DNA of 64,000 nt from Axinella damicornis (GCA_963931865.1 OZ007515.1:10026685-10090684), one strand, 5' to 3'; counted from the stretch's first letter, positions 45,872 to 58,586 are shown. Made by a program: numbers and translations. The notes: generated from the letters alone by a model not told the origin.

Positions 45872-46307
45872 CCGTAGGCGCTCTAATTATGCGTCGCCCA
45901 AAAAATAATTATTTTTGAAATGCAACGCAACAATAGAAATTCGGTCAGCAAAACGGCGACGAACTTCAACGCATGATTAGAAAACACCTCGCTAGGTACT
46001 AAAGTCAGACGAGTGTAGACAAGGCTATTGCATAGCGGTTGTGTTTGTTCCCGGTTGTCGGACTGTCGCTGCCTTTTCTCCTACATGGGGCGTCCGTATA
46101 CCATGGGGCACAGAGTACATAGCTAAGTGAGTTGCTGTCTCGTACCTTCACTGATGTCCCAGCCATATCGCAACTGTGTCTTTATACATCAACGTTCACA
46201 GGCAGTGATGTGATGAGCCGAGTGCGACGCATTATTGGAAATTATCGGTTTGAGATATTGAATTTTGACGCAGAATTAGAAAGGACGCATAATTAGAGCG
46301 CCTACGG
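45872..46307. mobile_element. TA-flanked MITE in gene C intron 1, 436 bp
   Basis: The inverted ends CCGTAGGCGCTCTAATTATG / CATAATTAGAGCGCCTACGG are perfect over at least 20 bases and flanked by TA (45870-45871, 46308-46309). Typical non-autonomous Tc1/mariner-like structure. Confidence 0.85.
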
Positions 46308-46390
46308 TATTATCCATAATTATACAATGTCAACAAGTTTGTATTTACTACTCACATGCAGGCCAAGGTTTGCTAGTTTGAATTGTATAC

Positions 46391-46440
46391 CTTCCAGCAA
46401 CATTTCAAGGACCTAACCTAACACTTTCTCATTCAGTGGG
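46391..46440 (-). pseudogene. Relic of a second exon-1 3' end inside gene C intron 1
   Basis: The minus strand here reads as a degraded copy of the last 50 bases of the Roc-COR exon. It has a SLNE-like start, an internal TAG, then VLEMLLEG and a GT at the exact position of the normal donor (GGAAG|GTATAC). It lies about 120 bases downstream of the functional exon end at 46563. About three quarters of aligned bases match genes A and C over 45 positions. It appears to be what is left of an older ROCO exon replaced by the present exon 1. Confidence 0.6.
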
Positions 46441-46562
46441 CAAATGGAAGAGATGTTTACTTCAACTGCACACCTTTCTAACCAGTCTAACAACTCTGTA
46501 GACTAAGAGTATATGGTCAATGCTAGATGGACATAATAATAATTCTCTGTGAGCTGCCTCAC

Positions 46563-49500
46563 CTTCTAGCAACTTTTCCCACACCTGGCTACGCACTTGC
46601 TCATCCAGAGAGTGTTTTTCACTAAAGAGTTCTCTCAGCAGTTCCCTACTAGCGGTAGATTGTGGATCAAACAACAGCAGGTCCTTCACAGGAAACGGGT
46701 TTCTTCCTCTGTTGTCTAGAACATTGTCTGCCTCCTTAACTGTTGCTACAGCAATTTCAGTGAGAGAGTAATATTTAAGGTCTTCAGTGTGGTCAATGAA
46801 GGGGTACTTGACATCTGTGGGATGAATGAATGACTCAGACATTTTCACTGCTTTACAGAGTTCATCTTTTGCTTCCAAGACTTTCTGGATGACTTCTGAA
46901 CGCAACTGTGCACATTTAGCTTCCTCTTCTTTAGGGCAGCGCATCATTACAATGACCGATTGATTCAACAACCCCACCTCAACAACTGCTTCAATTGGTA
47001 CCCTGTTGAGCCATCCAATCCCGCGTTTCCATACTGAACACCGTCGATGAAGAGCAAGTGATTCTTCATGTAAGTCACCTGGGTGCAGCTGTAGTGCAAA
47101 GGAGAAAGCTAAGCGCAGGATGAGCACATGAAGGAACTGTGTTGTAAGGAATTGGTCATGTTGGATGCATCGGTAGAACCAGCCACATCGAGAAATCATG
47201 ACATCATCTTGTTTCCATACTTGCAAGGGATTCTCAACACTAACTAAAGCTGGGAAGAAGTAGTACTCTTCTGAAGGGTTTTGGGGCATGTTCTCCTCAT
47301 GCACAATCTCATCTTTGAGGAGCTCTAAAGTTTCACGATCATCAACTTTAAAGCAGAATTCTAAATGGATAAGGAACTTTGTGATCATAGCAGGATCAAA
47401 ATCTGGAAACTCCTTTTTTAACTTGAATAAAGGAACCACTCCAGTACTTGAGGAAAGATCCTTCTTGTGTTCGCTAAAGTATTTGGGTGCAAAGATGGTT
47501 CCATTAATCTCAACAAATAAAACTTGCTTCTGAAGTATTACCCACGAATCTTCACTGCTGCCACTGTCAATTACTAAGAGGAGGAGGCCCTTATCACTCA
47601 AAGTTGAGATGAGGGGCATCAAACCATCAGGATTCTGAGGGAGGAGAGCATCAGATTCTTGGATGATAGTTGATATATCTGAAACGGTGCATGCAACTTT
47701 GCCTGGGAACTTTTCCAGCAGGAAGGCATACAGCACATGGCAGCGCAAATCAACATCAGCGGTCTGTCTCAATTCACAACAGCTTTTGTTTACTAATGAA
47801 CAGAAGAGCTGTAACTTTCTTGAAGCAGGATCTCGACAGTCAAGAGCAACCTGACCAGCAAAGTAAAAGGAGGTTGGTAAGCGTTTGAGTAAAGCAGACA
47901 CTTGGGACATCTTCTTTTGAACACTTCCGCCCCTGGCCTTCACTTTGTCTGCATGACTGCAAACCAGAATCACCTGAGGAGGTGCACTAGCCCGTGCCGC
48001 ATGGTTGTTGATGAAGGACCACCAGTAACGCAGTGTTTCGCTGATCTTCTCTTCACTTTCACTCATGTTGACAACAATGATAAAAGCTGGTGGAGTTGAC
48101 ATTACTGTGGTCTGTATGACAGCAGCATGACTAGAGTAATATTCAATCTGGCCAGCTAGGTCATAAAGAACTGTATTTCCAAATGTTTTGCTCCGGAATG
48201 TAGTTGGAATGATACCAGCAGTATGGGGTGGGATGTTCTTAACCCTCCTCAACTCTTTAGGAAGAATTTTCCAGAGAATACTGGCTTCTTTGCAGATGGC
48301 TTTGACTAAGGTACTCTTTCCAGTCTCAGGGTTCCCAACAACAAACAAGTTTATGTAAGTTTGTACTGAATGTTTGGTCTTGCATTTCGTGAAGTGAGAG
48401 ATTGCTTGTATTAGTTCATAGTTTGTTGTAAGTTCTATGGGTGTCTGGCCTGCACTGTTGACAGGTGATGGGTCAACACGACTTATCAACTGTTTGGCAA
48501 TTTTCACCATCTCCATCTGAGTCTCTCCTCTTATGCAGGCAAGATGCAGGGCTGTGTTCCCAACTTGATCGCATAGAGTAAGATCACACTTCTTGTGCTG
48601 AAGCAGAGCAGTAGCCACTGAAGCCTTATTATGTTCAATGGCTGAAAGCAGGGGAGTCATGCGAGCCTTATTCAAATTGTTCACATTACAACGAATATTG
48701 GTCATTAATTGTTCGCAAAGCCGCAAATTTCCCTCTAATACTGTGGTATGCAGTGGTGTATCACCATTTGTGTTCTGAACATTTAATTGACATCTCTGAT
48801 TAGCAACAAGGAATTCAACCGTGGAATGGTGACCATACTTGCAGGCTGAATGCAATGGGGTGTTGCCTCCTTCACCGGCAATGTTGAGGTCACATTCTTT
48901 CCTGCCTAAAAGCACCTTGACAATATCCAGTTGATCATGTTCAGTAGCAGTGTGAAGAGGTGTGTTACCAGAGGCATTTGTGATGTTTGGATTGCATCTT
49001 TGATCAGTGATGAGGAACCTGACAATAGCCACATCACCCCACTGGCATGCAATGTGCAGTAGACAGTCTCCATCCTCATTGAGTGGGATCTCCTGAGCAG
49101 TTTCACCTTTCTTGTTGGGAATGTTGGTGCTACATTTCCTGTCAAGGAGGAGTCTAATAATCCTAAATGATTTCATGTGGCAAGCAATGTGTAACGGTGT
49201 GTCCATTTCACTATTCTGGGTGTTTAACTGACATCTCTTGTCAGCAACAAGGAATTGAACCTTGGAATGGTGACCTTTCTTGCAGGCTGTGTGCAGCGGA
49301 GTATCGCCTTGTTCATTTGAAATGTTCAAGTCGCATTCCTTCTGGCTTAAGAGGACCCTAACAGTGTCATACTCAGAGGCAAGATGAAGAGGAGTTTCAC
49401 TCTCCCTGTTCTGGGAGTTTAACTGACACCTCAGATCTGATTCAACAGCAAGAAATTCAACTACAAAATGGTGATTATGTTTCGAGGCTTTGTGCAATGG

Positions 49501-52500
49501 GGTATTGCCTTGTTCATCTAGAATGTTGAAGTCACATTTTTTCCTGCTTAAAAGAACCTTGACAGTGTTGTGACGACCATATTTAGAGGCAAGATGAAGA
49601 GGAGTTTCACCCCCACTGTTCTGGATGTTTAACTGACATCTCTTGTCAGCAACAAGGAATAGAACCTTGGAATCGTGACCATACTTGCAGGCTGTGTGCA
49701 GCGGAGTTTCACCTTGTTCATTTGTAATGTTTAAGTCGCATTCCTTCTGGCTTAAGAGGACCCTAACAGTGTCATACTCAGAGGCAAGATGAAGAGGAGT
49801 TTCACCCTCCCTGTTCTGGGTGTTTAACTGAAGTCTCATATCAGATTCAACAGCAAGAAATTTAACTACAAAATGGTGATTATATTTTGAGGCTTTGTGC
49901 AATGGGGTATTGCCTTGTTCATCCTGAATGTTGAAGTCACATTTTTTCCTTAAAAGAAACTTGACAGAGTTGTGATGACCACATTCACAGGCAAGACGAA
50001 GAGGAGTTTCACCCTCACTGTTCTGGATGTTTAACTGACATCTCTTGTCAGCAACAAGGAATTGAACCTTGGAATGGTGACCATACTTGCAGGCTGTGTG
50101 CAGCGGAGTATCGCCTTGTTCATTTGTAATGTTCAAGTCGCATTCCTTCTGGCTTAAGAGGACCCTAACAGTGTCATACTCAGAGGCAAGATGAAGAGGA
50201 GTTTCACCCTCCCTGTTCTGGGTGTTTAACTGGCATCTCAGATCTGATTCAACAGCAAGCAGTTCAACTACAAAATGGTGATTATATTTTGAGGCTTTGT
50301 GCAATGGGGTATTGCCGTGTTCATCTAGAAGGTTGAAGTCACATTCTTTCATGCCTAAAAGAACCTTGACAGTGTCTTGACGACCATATTTAGAGGCAAG
50401 ATGAAGAGGAGTTTCACCCTCACTGTTCTGGATGTTTAACTGACATCTCTTGTCAGCAACAAGGAATTGAACCTTGGAATGGTGACCATTCGAGCAGGCT
50501 GTGTGCAGCGGAGTATCGCCTTGTTCATTTGTAATGTTCAAGTTGCATTCCTTCTGGCTTAAGAGGACCCCAACAGTGTCATACCCAGAGGCAAGATGAA
50601 GAGGAGTTTCACCCTCACTGTTCTGGATGTTTAACTGGCATCTCTTGTCAGCAACAAGGAATTGAACCTTGGAATGATGACCATTCGAGCAGGCTGTGTG
50701 CAGCGGAGTATCGCCTTGTTCATTTGTAATGTTCAAGTCACATTTCTTCCGGCTTAAGAGGAACCTAACAGTGTCATACTCAGAGGCAAGATGAAGAGGA
50801 GTTTCACCCTCCCTGTTCTGGATGTTAAACTGACATCTCAGATCTGATTCAACAGCAAGAAGTTCAACCACAAAATGGTGATTATATTTCGAGGCTTTGT
50901 GCAATGGGGTATTGCCGAGTTTGTCTTGAAGGTTGAAGTCACATTCTTTCCTGCTTAAAAGAACCAAGACAGTGTTGTGACGACCATATTTAGAGGCAAG
51001 ATGAAGAGGAGTTTCACCCTCACTGTTCTGGATGTTTAACTGACATCTCTTGTCAGCAACAAGGAATTGAACCTTGGAATGGTGACCATTCTTGCAGGCT
51101 GCGTGCAGCGGAGCATCGCCGTGTTCATTTGTAATGTTCAAGTTGCATTCCTTCTGGCTTAAGAGGACCCCAACAGTGTCATACCCAGAGGCAAGATGAA
51201 GAGGAGTTTCACCTTCCCTGTTCTGGATGTTTAACTGACATCTCTTGTCAGTAACAAGGGATTGAACCATGGAATGGTGACCATGCTTGCAGGCTGTGTG
51301 AAGAGGTGTGTTACCAGAGGCATTTGCTATGTTTGGATAGCATCTTTGATCAGTGATGAGGAACCTGACAATAGCCACATCACCCCACTGGCATGCAATG
51401 TGCAGTAGACATTCTCCATTCTCATTGAGTGGGATCTCCTGAGCAGTTTCACCTTTCTTGTTGGGAGTGTTGGAGCTACATTTCCTGTCAAGGAGGAATA
51501 AAATAATACTCAATGCTTTCATGCGGCAAGCAATGTGTAATGGTGTGTCCATTTCACTATTCTGGGTGTTTAACTGACATCTCTTGTCAGCAACAAGGAA
51601 TTGAACCTTGGAATGGTGACCATACTTGCAGGCTGTGTGCAGCGGAGTATCACCTTGTTCATTTGTAATGTTCAAGTCGCATTCCTTCTGGCTTAAGAGG
51701 ACCCTAACAGTGTCATACTCAGAGGCAAGATGAAGAGGAGTTTCACCCTCCCTGTTCTGGGTGTTTAACTGGTATCTCAGATCTGATTCAACAGCAAGTA
51801 GTTCAACTACAAAATGGTGATTATATTTTGAGGCTTTGTGCAATGGGGTATTGCCGTGTTCATCTAGAAGGTTGAAGTCACATTCTTTCATGCCTAAAAG
51901 AACCTTGGCAGTGTCTTGACGACCATATTTAGAGGCAAGATGAAGAGGAGTTTCACCCTCACTGTTCTGGATGTTTAACTGACATCTCACGTCAGCAACA
52001 AGTAATTGAACCTTGGAATGGTGACCATTTGAGCAGGCTGTGTGCAGCGGAGTATCGCCTTGTTCATTTGTAATGTTCAAGTCGCATTCCTTCTGGCTTA
52101 AGAGGACCCTAACAGTGTCATACTCAGAGGCAAGATGAAGAGGAGTTTCACCCTCCCTGTTCTGGGTGTTTAACTGGCATCTCAGATCTGATTCAACAGC
52201 AAGTAGTTCAACTACAAAATGGTGATTATATTTTGAGGCTTTGTGCAATGGGGTATTGCCTTGTTCATCCTGAATGTTAAAGTCACATTTTTTCCTTAAA
52301 AGAAACTTGACAGAGTTGTGATGACCACATTCACAGGCAAGATGAAGAGGAGTTTCACCCTCACTGTTCTGGATGTTTAACTGACATCTCTTGTCAGCAA
52401 CAAGGAATTGAACCTTGGAATGGTGACCATACTTGCAGGCTGTGTGCAGCGGAGTATCGCCTTGTTCATTTGTAATGTTCAAGTCGCATTCCTTCTGGCT

Positions 52501-55500
52501 TAAGAGGACCCTAACAGTGTCATACTCAGAGGCAAGATGAAGAGGAGTTTCACCCTCCCTGTTCTGGGTGTTTAACTGGCATCTCAGATCTGATTCAACA
52601 GCAAGTAGTTCAACTACAAAATGGTGATTATATTTTGAGGCTTTGTGCAATGGGGTATTGCCGTGTTCATCTAGAAGGTTGAAGTCACATTCTTTCATGC
52701 CTAAAAGAACCTGGACAGTGTCTTGACGACCATATTTAGAGGCAAGATGAAGAGGAGTTTCACCTTCACTGTTCTGGATGTTTAACTGACATCTCTTGTC
52801 AGCAACAAGGAATTGAACCTTGGAATGGTGACCATTCGAGCAGGCTGTGTGCAGCGGAGTATCGCCTTGTTCATTTGTAATGTTCAAGTCGCATTCCTTC
52901 TGGCTTAAGAGGACCCTAACAGTGTCATACTCAGAGGCAAGATGAAGAGGAGTTTCACCCTCCCTGTTCTGGATGTTAAACTGACATCTCAGATCTGATT
53001 CAACAGCAAGAAGTTCAACCACAAAATGGTGATTATATTTCGAGGCTTTGTGCAATGGGGTATTGCCGAGTTTGTCTAGAATGTTGAAGTCACATTCTTT
53101 CCTGCTTAAAAGAACCAAGACAGTGTTGTGACGACCATATTTAGAGGCAAGATGAAGAGGAGTTTCACCCTCACTGTTCTGGATGTTTAACTGACATCTC
53201 TTGTCAGCAACAAGGAATTGAACCTTGGAATGGTGACCATTCTTGCAGGCTGCGTGCAGCGGAGCATTGCCTTGTTCATTAGTAATGTTCAAGTTGCATT
53301 CCTTCTGGCTTAAGAGGACTCCAACAGTGTCATACCCAGAGGCAAGATGAAGAGGAGTTTCACCTTCCCTGTTCTGGATGTTTAACTGACATCTCTTGTC
53401 AGCAACAAGGGACTGAACCATGGAATGGTGACCATGCTTGCAGGCTGTGTGAAGAGGTGTGTTACCAGAGGCATTTGCTATGTTTGGATAGCATCTTTGA
53501 TCAGTGATGAGGAACCTGACAATAGCCACATCACCCCACTGGCATGCAATGTGCAGTAGACATTCTCCATTCTCATTGAGTGGGATCTCCTGAGCAGTTT
53601 CACCTTTCTTGTTGGGAGTGTTGGTGCTACATTTCCTGTCAAGGAGGAATGAAATAATACTCAATGCTTTCATGCGGCAAGCAATGTGTAATGGTGTGTC
53701 CATTTCACTATTCTGGGTGTTTAACTGACATTTCTTGTCAGCAACAAGGAATTGAACCTTGGAATGGTGACCATACTTGCAGGCTGTGTGCAGCGGAGTA
53801 TCGCCTTGTTCATTTGTAATGCTCAAGTCGCATTCCTTCTGGCTTAAGAGGACCCTAACAGTGTCATACCCAGAGGCAAGATGAAGAGGAGTTTCACCCT
53901 CACTGTTCTGGATGTTTAACTGACATCTCTTGTCAGCAACAAGGGATTGAACCATGGAATGGTGACCATGCTTGCAGGCTGTGTGAAGAGGTGTGTTACC
54001 AGAAGCATTTGCAATGTTTGGATTGCATCTTTGTTCAGTGATGAGGAACCTGACAATAGCTACATCATCCCACTGGCATGCAATGTGCAGTAGACAGTCT
54101 CCATCCTCAGTGAGTGAGATGTCCTGAGCAGTTTCACCTTTCTTGTTGGGAATGTTGGTGCTACATTTCATGTCAAGGAGGAACGAAATAAATGTCAATG
54201 CTTTCATGTGGCAAGCAATGTGTAACGGTGTGTCCATTTCACTGTTCTGGATGTGTAACTGACATCTCTTGTCAGCAACAAGGAATAGAACCTTGGAATC
54301 GTGACCATATTTGCAGGCTGTGTGCAGCGGAGTATCGCCTTGTTCATTTGTAATGTTCAAGTTGCATTCCTTCTGGCTTAAGAGGACCCCAACAGTGTCA
54401 TACCCAGAGGCAAGATGAAGAGGAGTTTCACCTTCCCTGTTCTGGATGTTTAACTGACATCTCTTGTCAGCAACAAGGGACTGAACCATGGAATGGTGAC
54501 CATGCTTGCAGGCTGTGTGAAGAGGTGTGTTACCAGAGGCATTTGCTATGTTCGGATAGCATCTTTGATCAGTGATGAGGTACCTGACAATAGCCACATC
54601 ACCCCACTGGCATGCAATGTGCAGTAGACAGTCTCCATCCTCATTCAGTGGGATCTCCTGAGCAGTTTCACCTTTCTTGTTGGGAATGTTGGTGCTACAT
54701 TTCCTGTCAAGGAGGAATGAAATAATACTCAATGCTTTCATGTGGCAAGCAATGTGTAACGGTGTGTCCATTTCACTGTTCTGGATGTGTAACTGACATC
54801 TCTTGTCAGCAACAAGGAATAGAACCTTGGAATCGTGACCATACTTGCAGGCTGTGTGCAGCGGAGTATCGCCTTGTTCATTTGTAATGTTCAAGTTGCA
54901 TTCCTTCTGGCTTAAGAGGACCCCAACAGTGTCATACCCAGAGGCAAGATGAAGAGGAGTTTCACCTTCCCTGTTCTGGATGTTTAACTGACATCTCTTG
55001 TCAGCAACAAGGGACTGAACCATGGAATGGTGACCATGCTTGCAGGCTGTGTGAAGAGGTGTGTTAGCAGAGGCATTTGCTATGTTTGGATAGCATCTTT
55101 GATCAGTGATGAGGTACCTGACAATAGCCACATCACCCCACTGGCATGCAATGTGCAGTAGACAGTCTCCATCCTCATTCAGTGGGATCTCCTGAGCAGT
55201 TTCACCTTTCTTGTTGGGAATGTTGGTGCTACATTTCCTGTCAAGGAGGAATGAAATAATACTCAATGCTTTCATGCGGCAAGCAATGTGTAACGGTGTG
55301 TCCATTTCACTATTCTGGGTGTTTAACTGACATCTCTTGTCAGCAACAAGGAACTGAACCTTGGAATGGTGACCATTCTTGCAAGCTGTGTGAAGCGGAG
55401 TATCGCCTTGTTCATTTGTAATGCTCAAGTCGCATTCCTTCTGGCTTAAGAGGACCCTAACAGTGTCATACCCAGAGGCAAGATGAAGAGGAGTTTCACC

Positions 55501-57411
55501 CTCCCTGTTCTGGGTTTTTAACTGGCATCTCAGATCTGATTCAACAGCAAGTAGTTCAACTACAAAATGGTGATTATATTTTGAGGCTTTGTGCAATGGG
55601 GTATTGCCGTGTTCATCTAGAAGGTTGAAGTCACATTCTTTCATGCCTAAAAGAACCTGGACAGTGTCTTGACGACCATATTTAGAGGCAAGATGAAGAG
55701 GAGTTTCACCCTCACTGTTCTGGATGTTTAACTGACATCTCTTGTCAGCTACAAGGAATTGAACCTTGGAATGATGACCATTCGAGCAGGCTGTGTGCAG
55801 CGGAGTATCGCCTTGTTCATTTGTAATGTTCAAGTCGCATTCCTTCTGGCTTAAGAGGACCCTAACAGTGTCATACTCAGAGGCAAGATGAAGAGGAGTT
55901 TCACCCTCCCTGTTCTGGGTGTTTAACTGAAGTCTCATATCAGATTCAACAGCAAGAAATTTAACTACAAAATGGTGATTATATTTTGAGGCTTTGTGCA
56001 ATGGGGTATTGCCTTGTTCATCCTGAATGTTGAAGTCACATTTTTTCCTTAAAAGAAACTTGACAGAGTTGTGATGACCACATTCACATGCAAGATGAAG
56101 AGGAGTTTCACCCTCACTGTTCTGGATGTTTAACTGACATCTCTTGTCAGCAACAAGGAATTGAACCTTGGAATGGTGACCATACTTGCAGGCTGTGTGC
56201 AGCGGAGTATCGCCTTGTTCATTTGTAATGTTCAAGTCGCATTCTTTCTGGCTTAAGAGGACCCTAACAGTGTCATACTCAGAGGCAAGATGAAGAGGAG
56301 TTTCACCCTCCCTGTTCTGGGTGTTTAACTGAAGTCTCATATCAGATTCAACAGCAAGAAATTTAACTACAAAATGGTGATTATATTCTGAGGCTTTGTG
56401 CAATGGGGTATTGCCTTGTTCATCCTGAATGTTGAAGTCACATTTTTTCCTTAAAAGAAACTTGACAGAGTTGTGATGACCACATTCACAGGCAAGATGA
56501 AGAGGAGTTTCACCCTCACTGTTCTGGATGTTTAACTGACATCTCTTGTCAGCAACAAGGAATTGAACCTTGGAATGGTGACCATACTTGCAGGCTGTGT
56601 GCAGCGGAGTATCACCTTGTTCATTTGTAATGTTCAAGTCGCATTCCTTCTGGCTTAAGAGGACCCTAACAGTGTCATACTCAGAGGCAAGATGAAGAGG
56701 AGTTTCACCCTCCCTGTTCTGGGTGTTTAACTGGCATCTCAGATCTGATTCAACAGCAAGTAGTTCAACTACAAAATGGTGATTATATTTTGAGGCTTTG
56801 TGCAATGGGGTATTGCCGTGTTCATCTAGAAGGTTGAAGTCACATTCTTTCATGCCTAAAAGAACCTGGACAGTGTCTTGACGACCATATTTAGAGGCAA
56901 GATGAAGAGGAGTTTCACCCTCACTGTTCTGGATGTTTAACTGACATCTCTTGTCAGCAACAAGGAATTGAACCTTGGAATGGTGACCATACTTGCAGGC
57001 TGTGTGCAGCGGAGTATCGCCTTGTTCATTTGTAATGTTCAAGTCGCATTCCTTCTGGCTTAAGAGGACGCTAACAGTGTCATACTCAGAGGCAAGATGA
57101 AGAGGAGTTTCACCCTCCCTGTTCTGGGTGTTTAACTGACACCTCTGATCCGCAGCAATTAATTGAACTATAGAATCTGGACCATTCATGCAGGCTATGT
57201 GTAATGGTGTATTACCTTGTTTATCAGGAATGTTGAAGTCACATTCTTTCCTACTCATAAGAACTTGGACAGTGTTCAGGTCACCATATTTTGTGGCAAC
57301 GTAGAGAGGAGTTTCACCGGCTCTGTTCCGGGTGTTTATGTTTTCGCTACTGACTAGGGAAGTCACTTCTTTCAAGTCTCCTCTCTCACAAGCTTTGTGC
57401 AGTTCACTCAT
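46563..57411 (-). CDS. Gene C, exon 1: giant ankyrin-repeat / Roc-COR GTPase protein
   Basis: One uninterrupted 10.8-kb coding exon (3616 codons plus one base). The model is complement(join(42252..42571,45586..45669,46563..57411)), about 3750 aa. I chose the MSELHK start at 57411 because it matches gene A. An in-frame ATG at 57429 would add MCDGRN. Residues 1 to about 3000 are roughly ninety ankyrin repeats, many nearly identical and arranged in higher-order units of 534 and 402 bp. Roc follows (GNPETGKST from G3026, DLAGQ from D3084, SHAD from S3152), then COR to about 3616. The residue before SHAD is Cys, where A and B have Gly. The donor is GAAG|GTGAGG. In Roc-COR it is closest to gene A. 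Likely a GTP-regulated scaffold or receptor-like protein. Confidence 0.9.
53443..55510 (-). repeat. Four tandem 534-bp ankyrin super-repeats in gene C
   Basis: The same sequence (GGCTGTGTGAAGAGGTGTGT on the plus strand) begins at 53443, 53977, 54511 and 55045, exactly 534 bases apart. This is 178 codons, about five ankyrin repeats per unit. The copies differ at only scattered bases. Units keep the reading frame, so copy number could change by unequal crossing-over without breaking the protein. Confidence 0.9.
55929..56732 (-). repeat. 402-bp ankyrin super-repeats in gene C
   Basis: Matching points at 55929, 56331 and 56733 are 402 bases apart (134 codons, four ankyrin repeats, one of them shortened). 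Similar units recur around 49.8-50.3, 51.7-52.7 and 55.5 kb. The shortened repeat (LASEYDTVRVLLSQKECDLN) lacks about four residues of the normal 33 and marks the unit. Confidence 0.8.
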
Positions 57412-57433
57412 GTTTCTACCATCACACATCGGC
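57412..57433 (-). promoter_or_regulatory. Gene C 5' UTR splice acceptor
   Basis: The minus strand reads TTCTTACTGTAG|GCCGATGTG, with the exon starting at 57433, equivalent to gene A at 14902. The ATG in GCCGATG is in frame with MSELHK in this gene and would add six residues; in gene A the same ATG opens a short uORF. The upstream exon was not identified. Confidence 0.45.
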
Positions 57434-58586
57434 CTACAGTAAGAATTGTGAGATTGCCTTGTTGATCAAATTCATAAAGACAGCATGCAGGATATAGAAA
57501 ACTGATCTACTGTCTTACAGTCAATCTTGCTTCCTGCTCATAAATAAACAACAGGATGTTCAGTAGCTGTAGCTTTATACACACCAGCAGTTCATGGCTT
57601 TTCCACTCCTGGTATGGGAACAATTGTGCCACAGTACGTGTAATTAATTACCCTGTGTGCATGCGCAGCAGGGGTAGAGTGATCGGTTTGTCTGTCAGTC
57701 AGTCAGTCTGTCCGTCCAAGCGGTTTGAGCAGTGAAGGCCTTGTTGAAGGCTTATTTCAGATAGAAGTGTCAGAATTCAGAAAATAGTATAGCGTCTACA
57801 TAACTCACAGACCAGAGATCCACTCGAGAGGCTGAAAAAAGTTTCGTGAATGTCGACGATTAGCTGTGTTCTACTCGACTACACCCTGTTTCTAACATTA
57901 CTGCCACAACTTACGGTATCTACTAATGCTGTATTAAAAATCGGTAGGCCCTAATGATCGGCAGTTAAAAAGTTGTGCACAGGGTACATGCTCTTCTGAG
58001 CACCTCTAGTTAAATGAATGTAACCTTTCACTACCTTACGAATGGCCTCAAAGATTCTGACTACACTGTCGTGATCACTATCATGCAGTGACCCAAACGT
58101 ACAATTTTGGTGCTGAAACTCACATTGGTGGTGGAGATACAAGCACTTTTGTCATGCCATCGGCTGTCATTGCTCGAGCACTCTCTTCGACTTGCATTTC
58201 CAGTACAGCTCTTAGGAAAGGCACACGAAGAGTCCAAGCGTGACTGTGGTGGGCTACCGTAGTACATAGATGCTGAGTGTGAAGCTGAAGTAGCTTGCTT
58301 TTTGGCCAAGTTAATTACGTAGGACTAACAAAAAGGTGAGCCATGACCTCCAGAATGCAGACTCCTTGCTTATGAAGGTGGCGGAGTTATGAACCTTCTA
58401 CGAACTGCCACAGTTCAAGATACATCGTGTTGGCTATGTAATTGTGAAACTAACCCAAGTGTGCATGGTTAAGTAGATCTATTATGTATACTAGTACAAG
58501 TAGCTTTGCTCGCTTCGCTCGCTCAGCTACTTCCCCCTTGTTCGCCTACATGAGTAATTCGGCGCCGGACAGCTCTCTGTCACTGA
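57434..58586. other. Presumed upstream region of gene C
   Basis: Promoter and first 5' UTR exon should lie here on the minus strand but were not located. A GTCTGTCAGTCAGTC simple stretch lies at 57690-57715, a sequence type also present at 62610-62640. Confidence 0.35.
58124..58324 (-). CDS. Possible internal exon, Ser/Cys-rich (unassigned)
   Basis: 201 nt between acceptor TTTTTGTTAG|TCC and donor CCAAT|GTGAGT, open in phase 0 and a multiple of three. The peptide is rich in Ser, Cys and Ala (KKQATSASHSASMYY, DSSCAFPKSC). No family recognised and no neighbouring exon found. It may be chance. Confidence 0.2.

Noticed and set aside
9032..57429. The giant intronless ankyrin ORFs could be from a bacterial symbiont
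   Set aside because: All three end at the same in-frame GT donor and continue through conserved small exons with GT-AG sites and matching phase, and they lie among eukaryotic MITEs. A death-domain tail and 5' UTR acceptors also fit an animal genome.
57429..57429. ATG at 57429 as the gene C start (adds MCDGRN)
   Set aside because: Gene A lacks this extension because of an in-frame stop, and the conserved start context is at MSELHK (57411). Kept only as an alternative.
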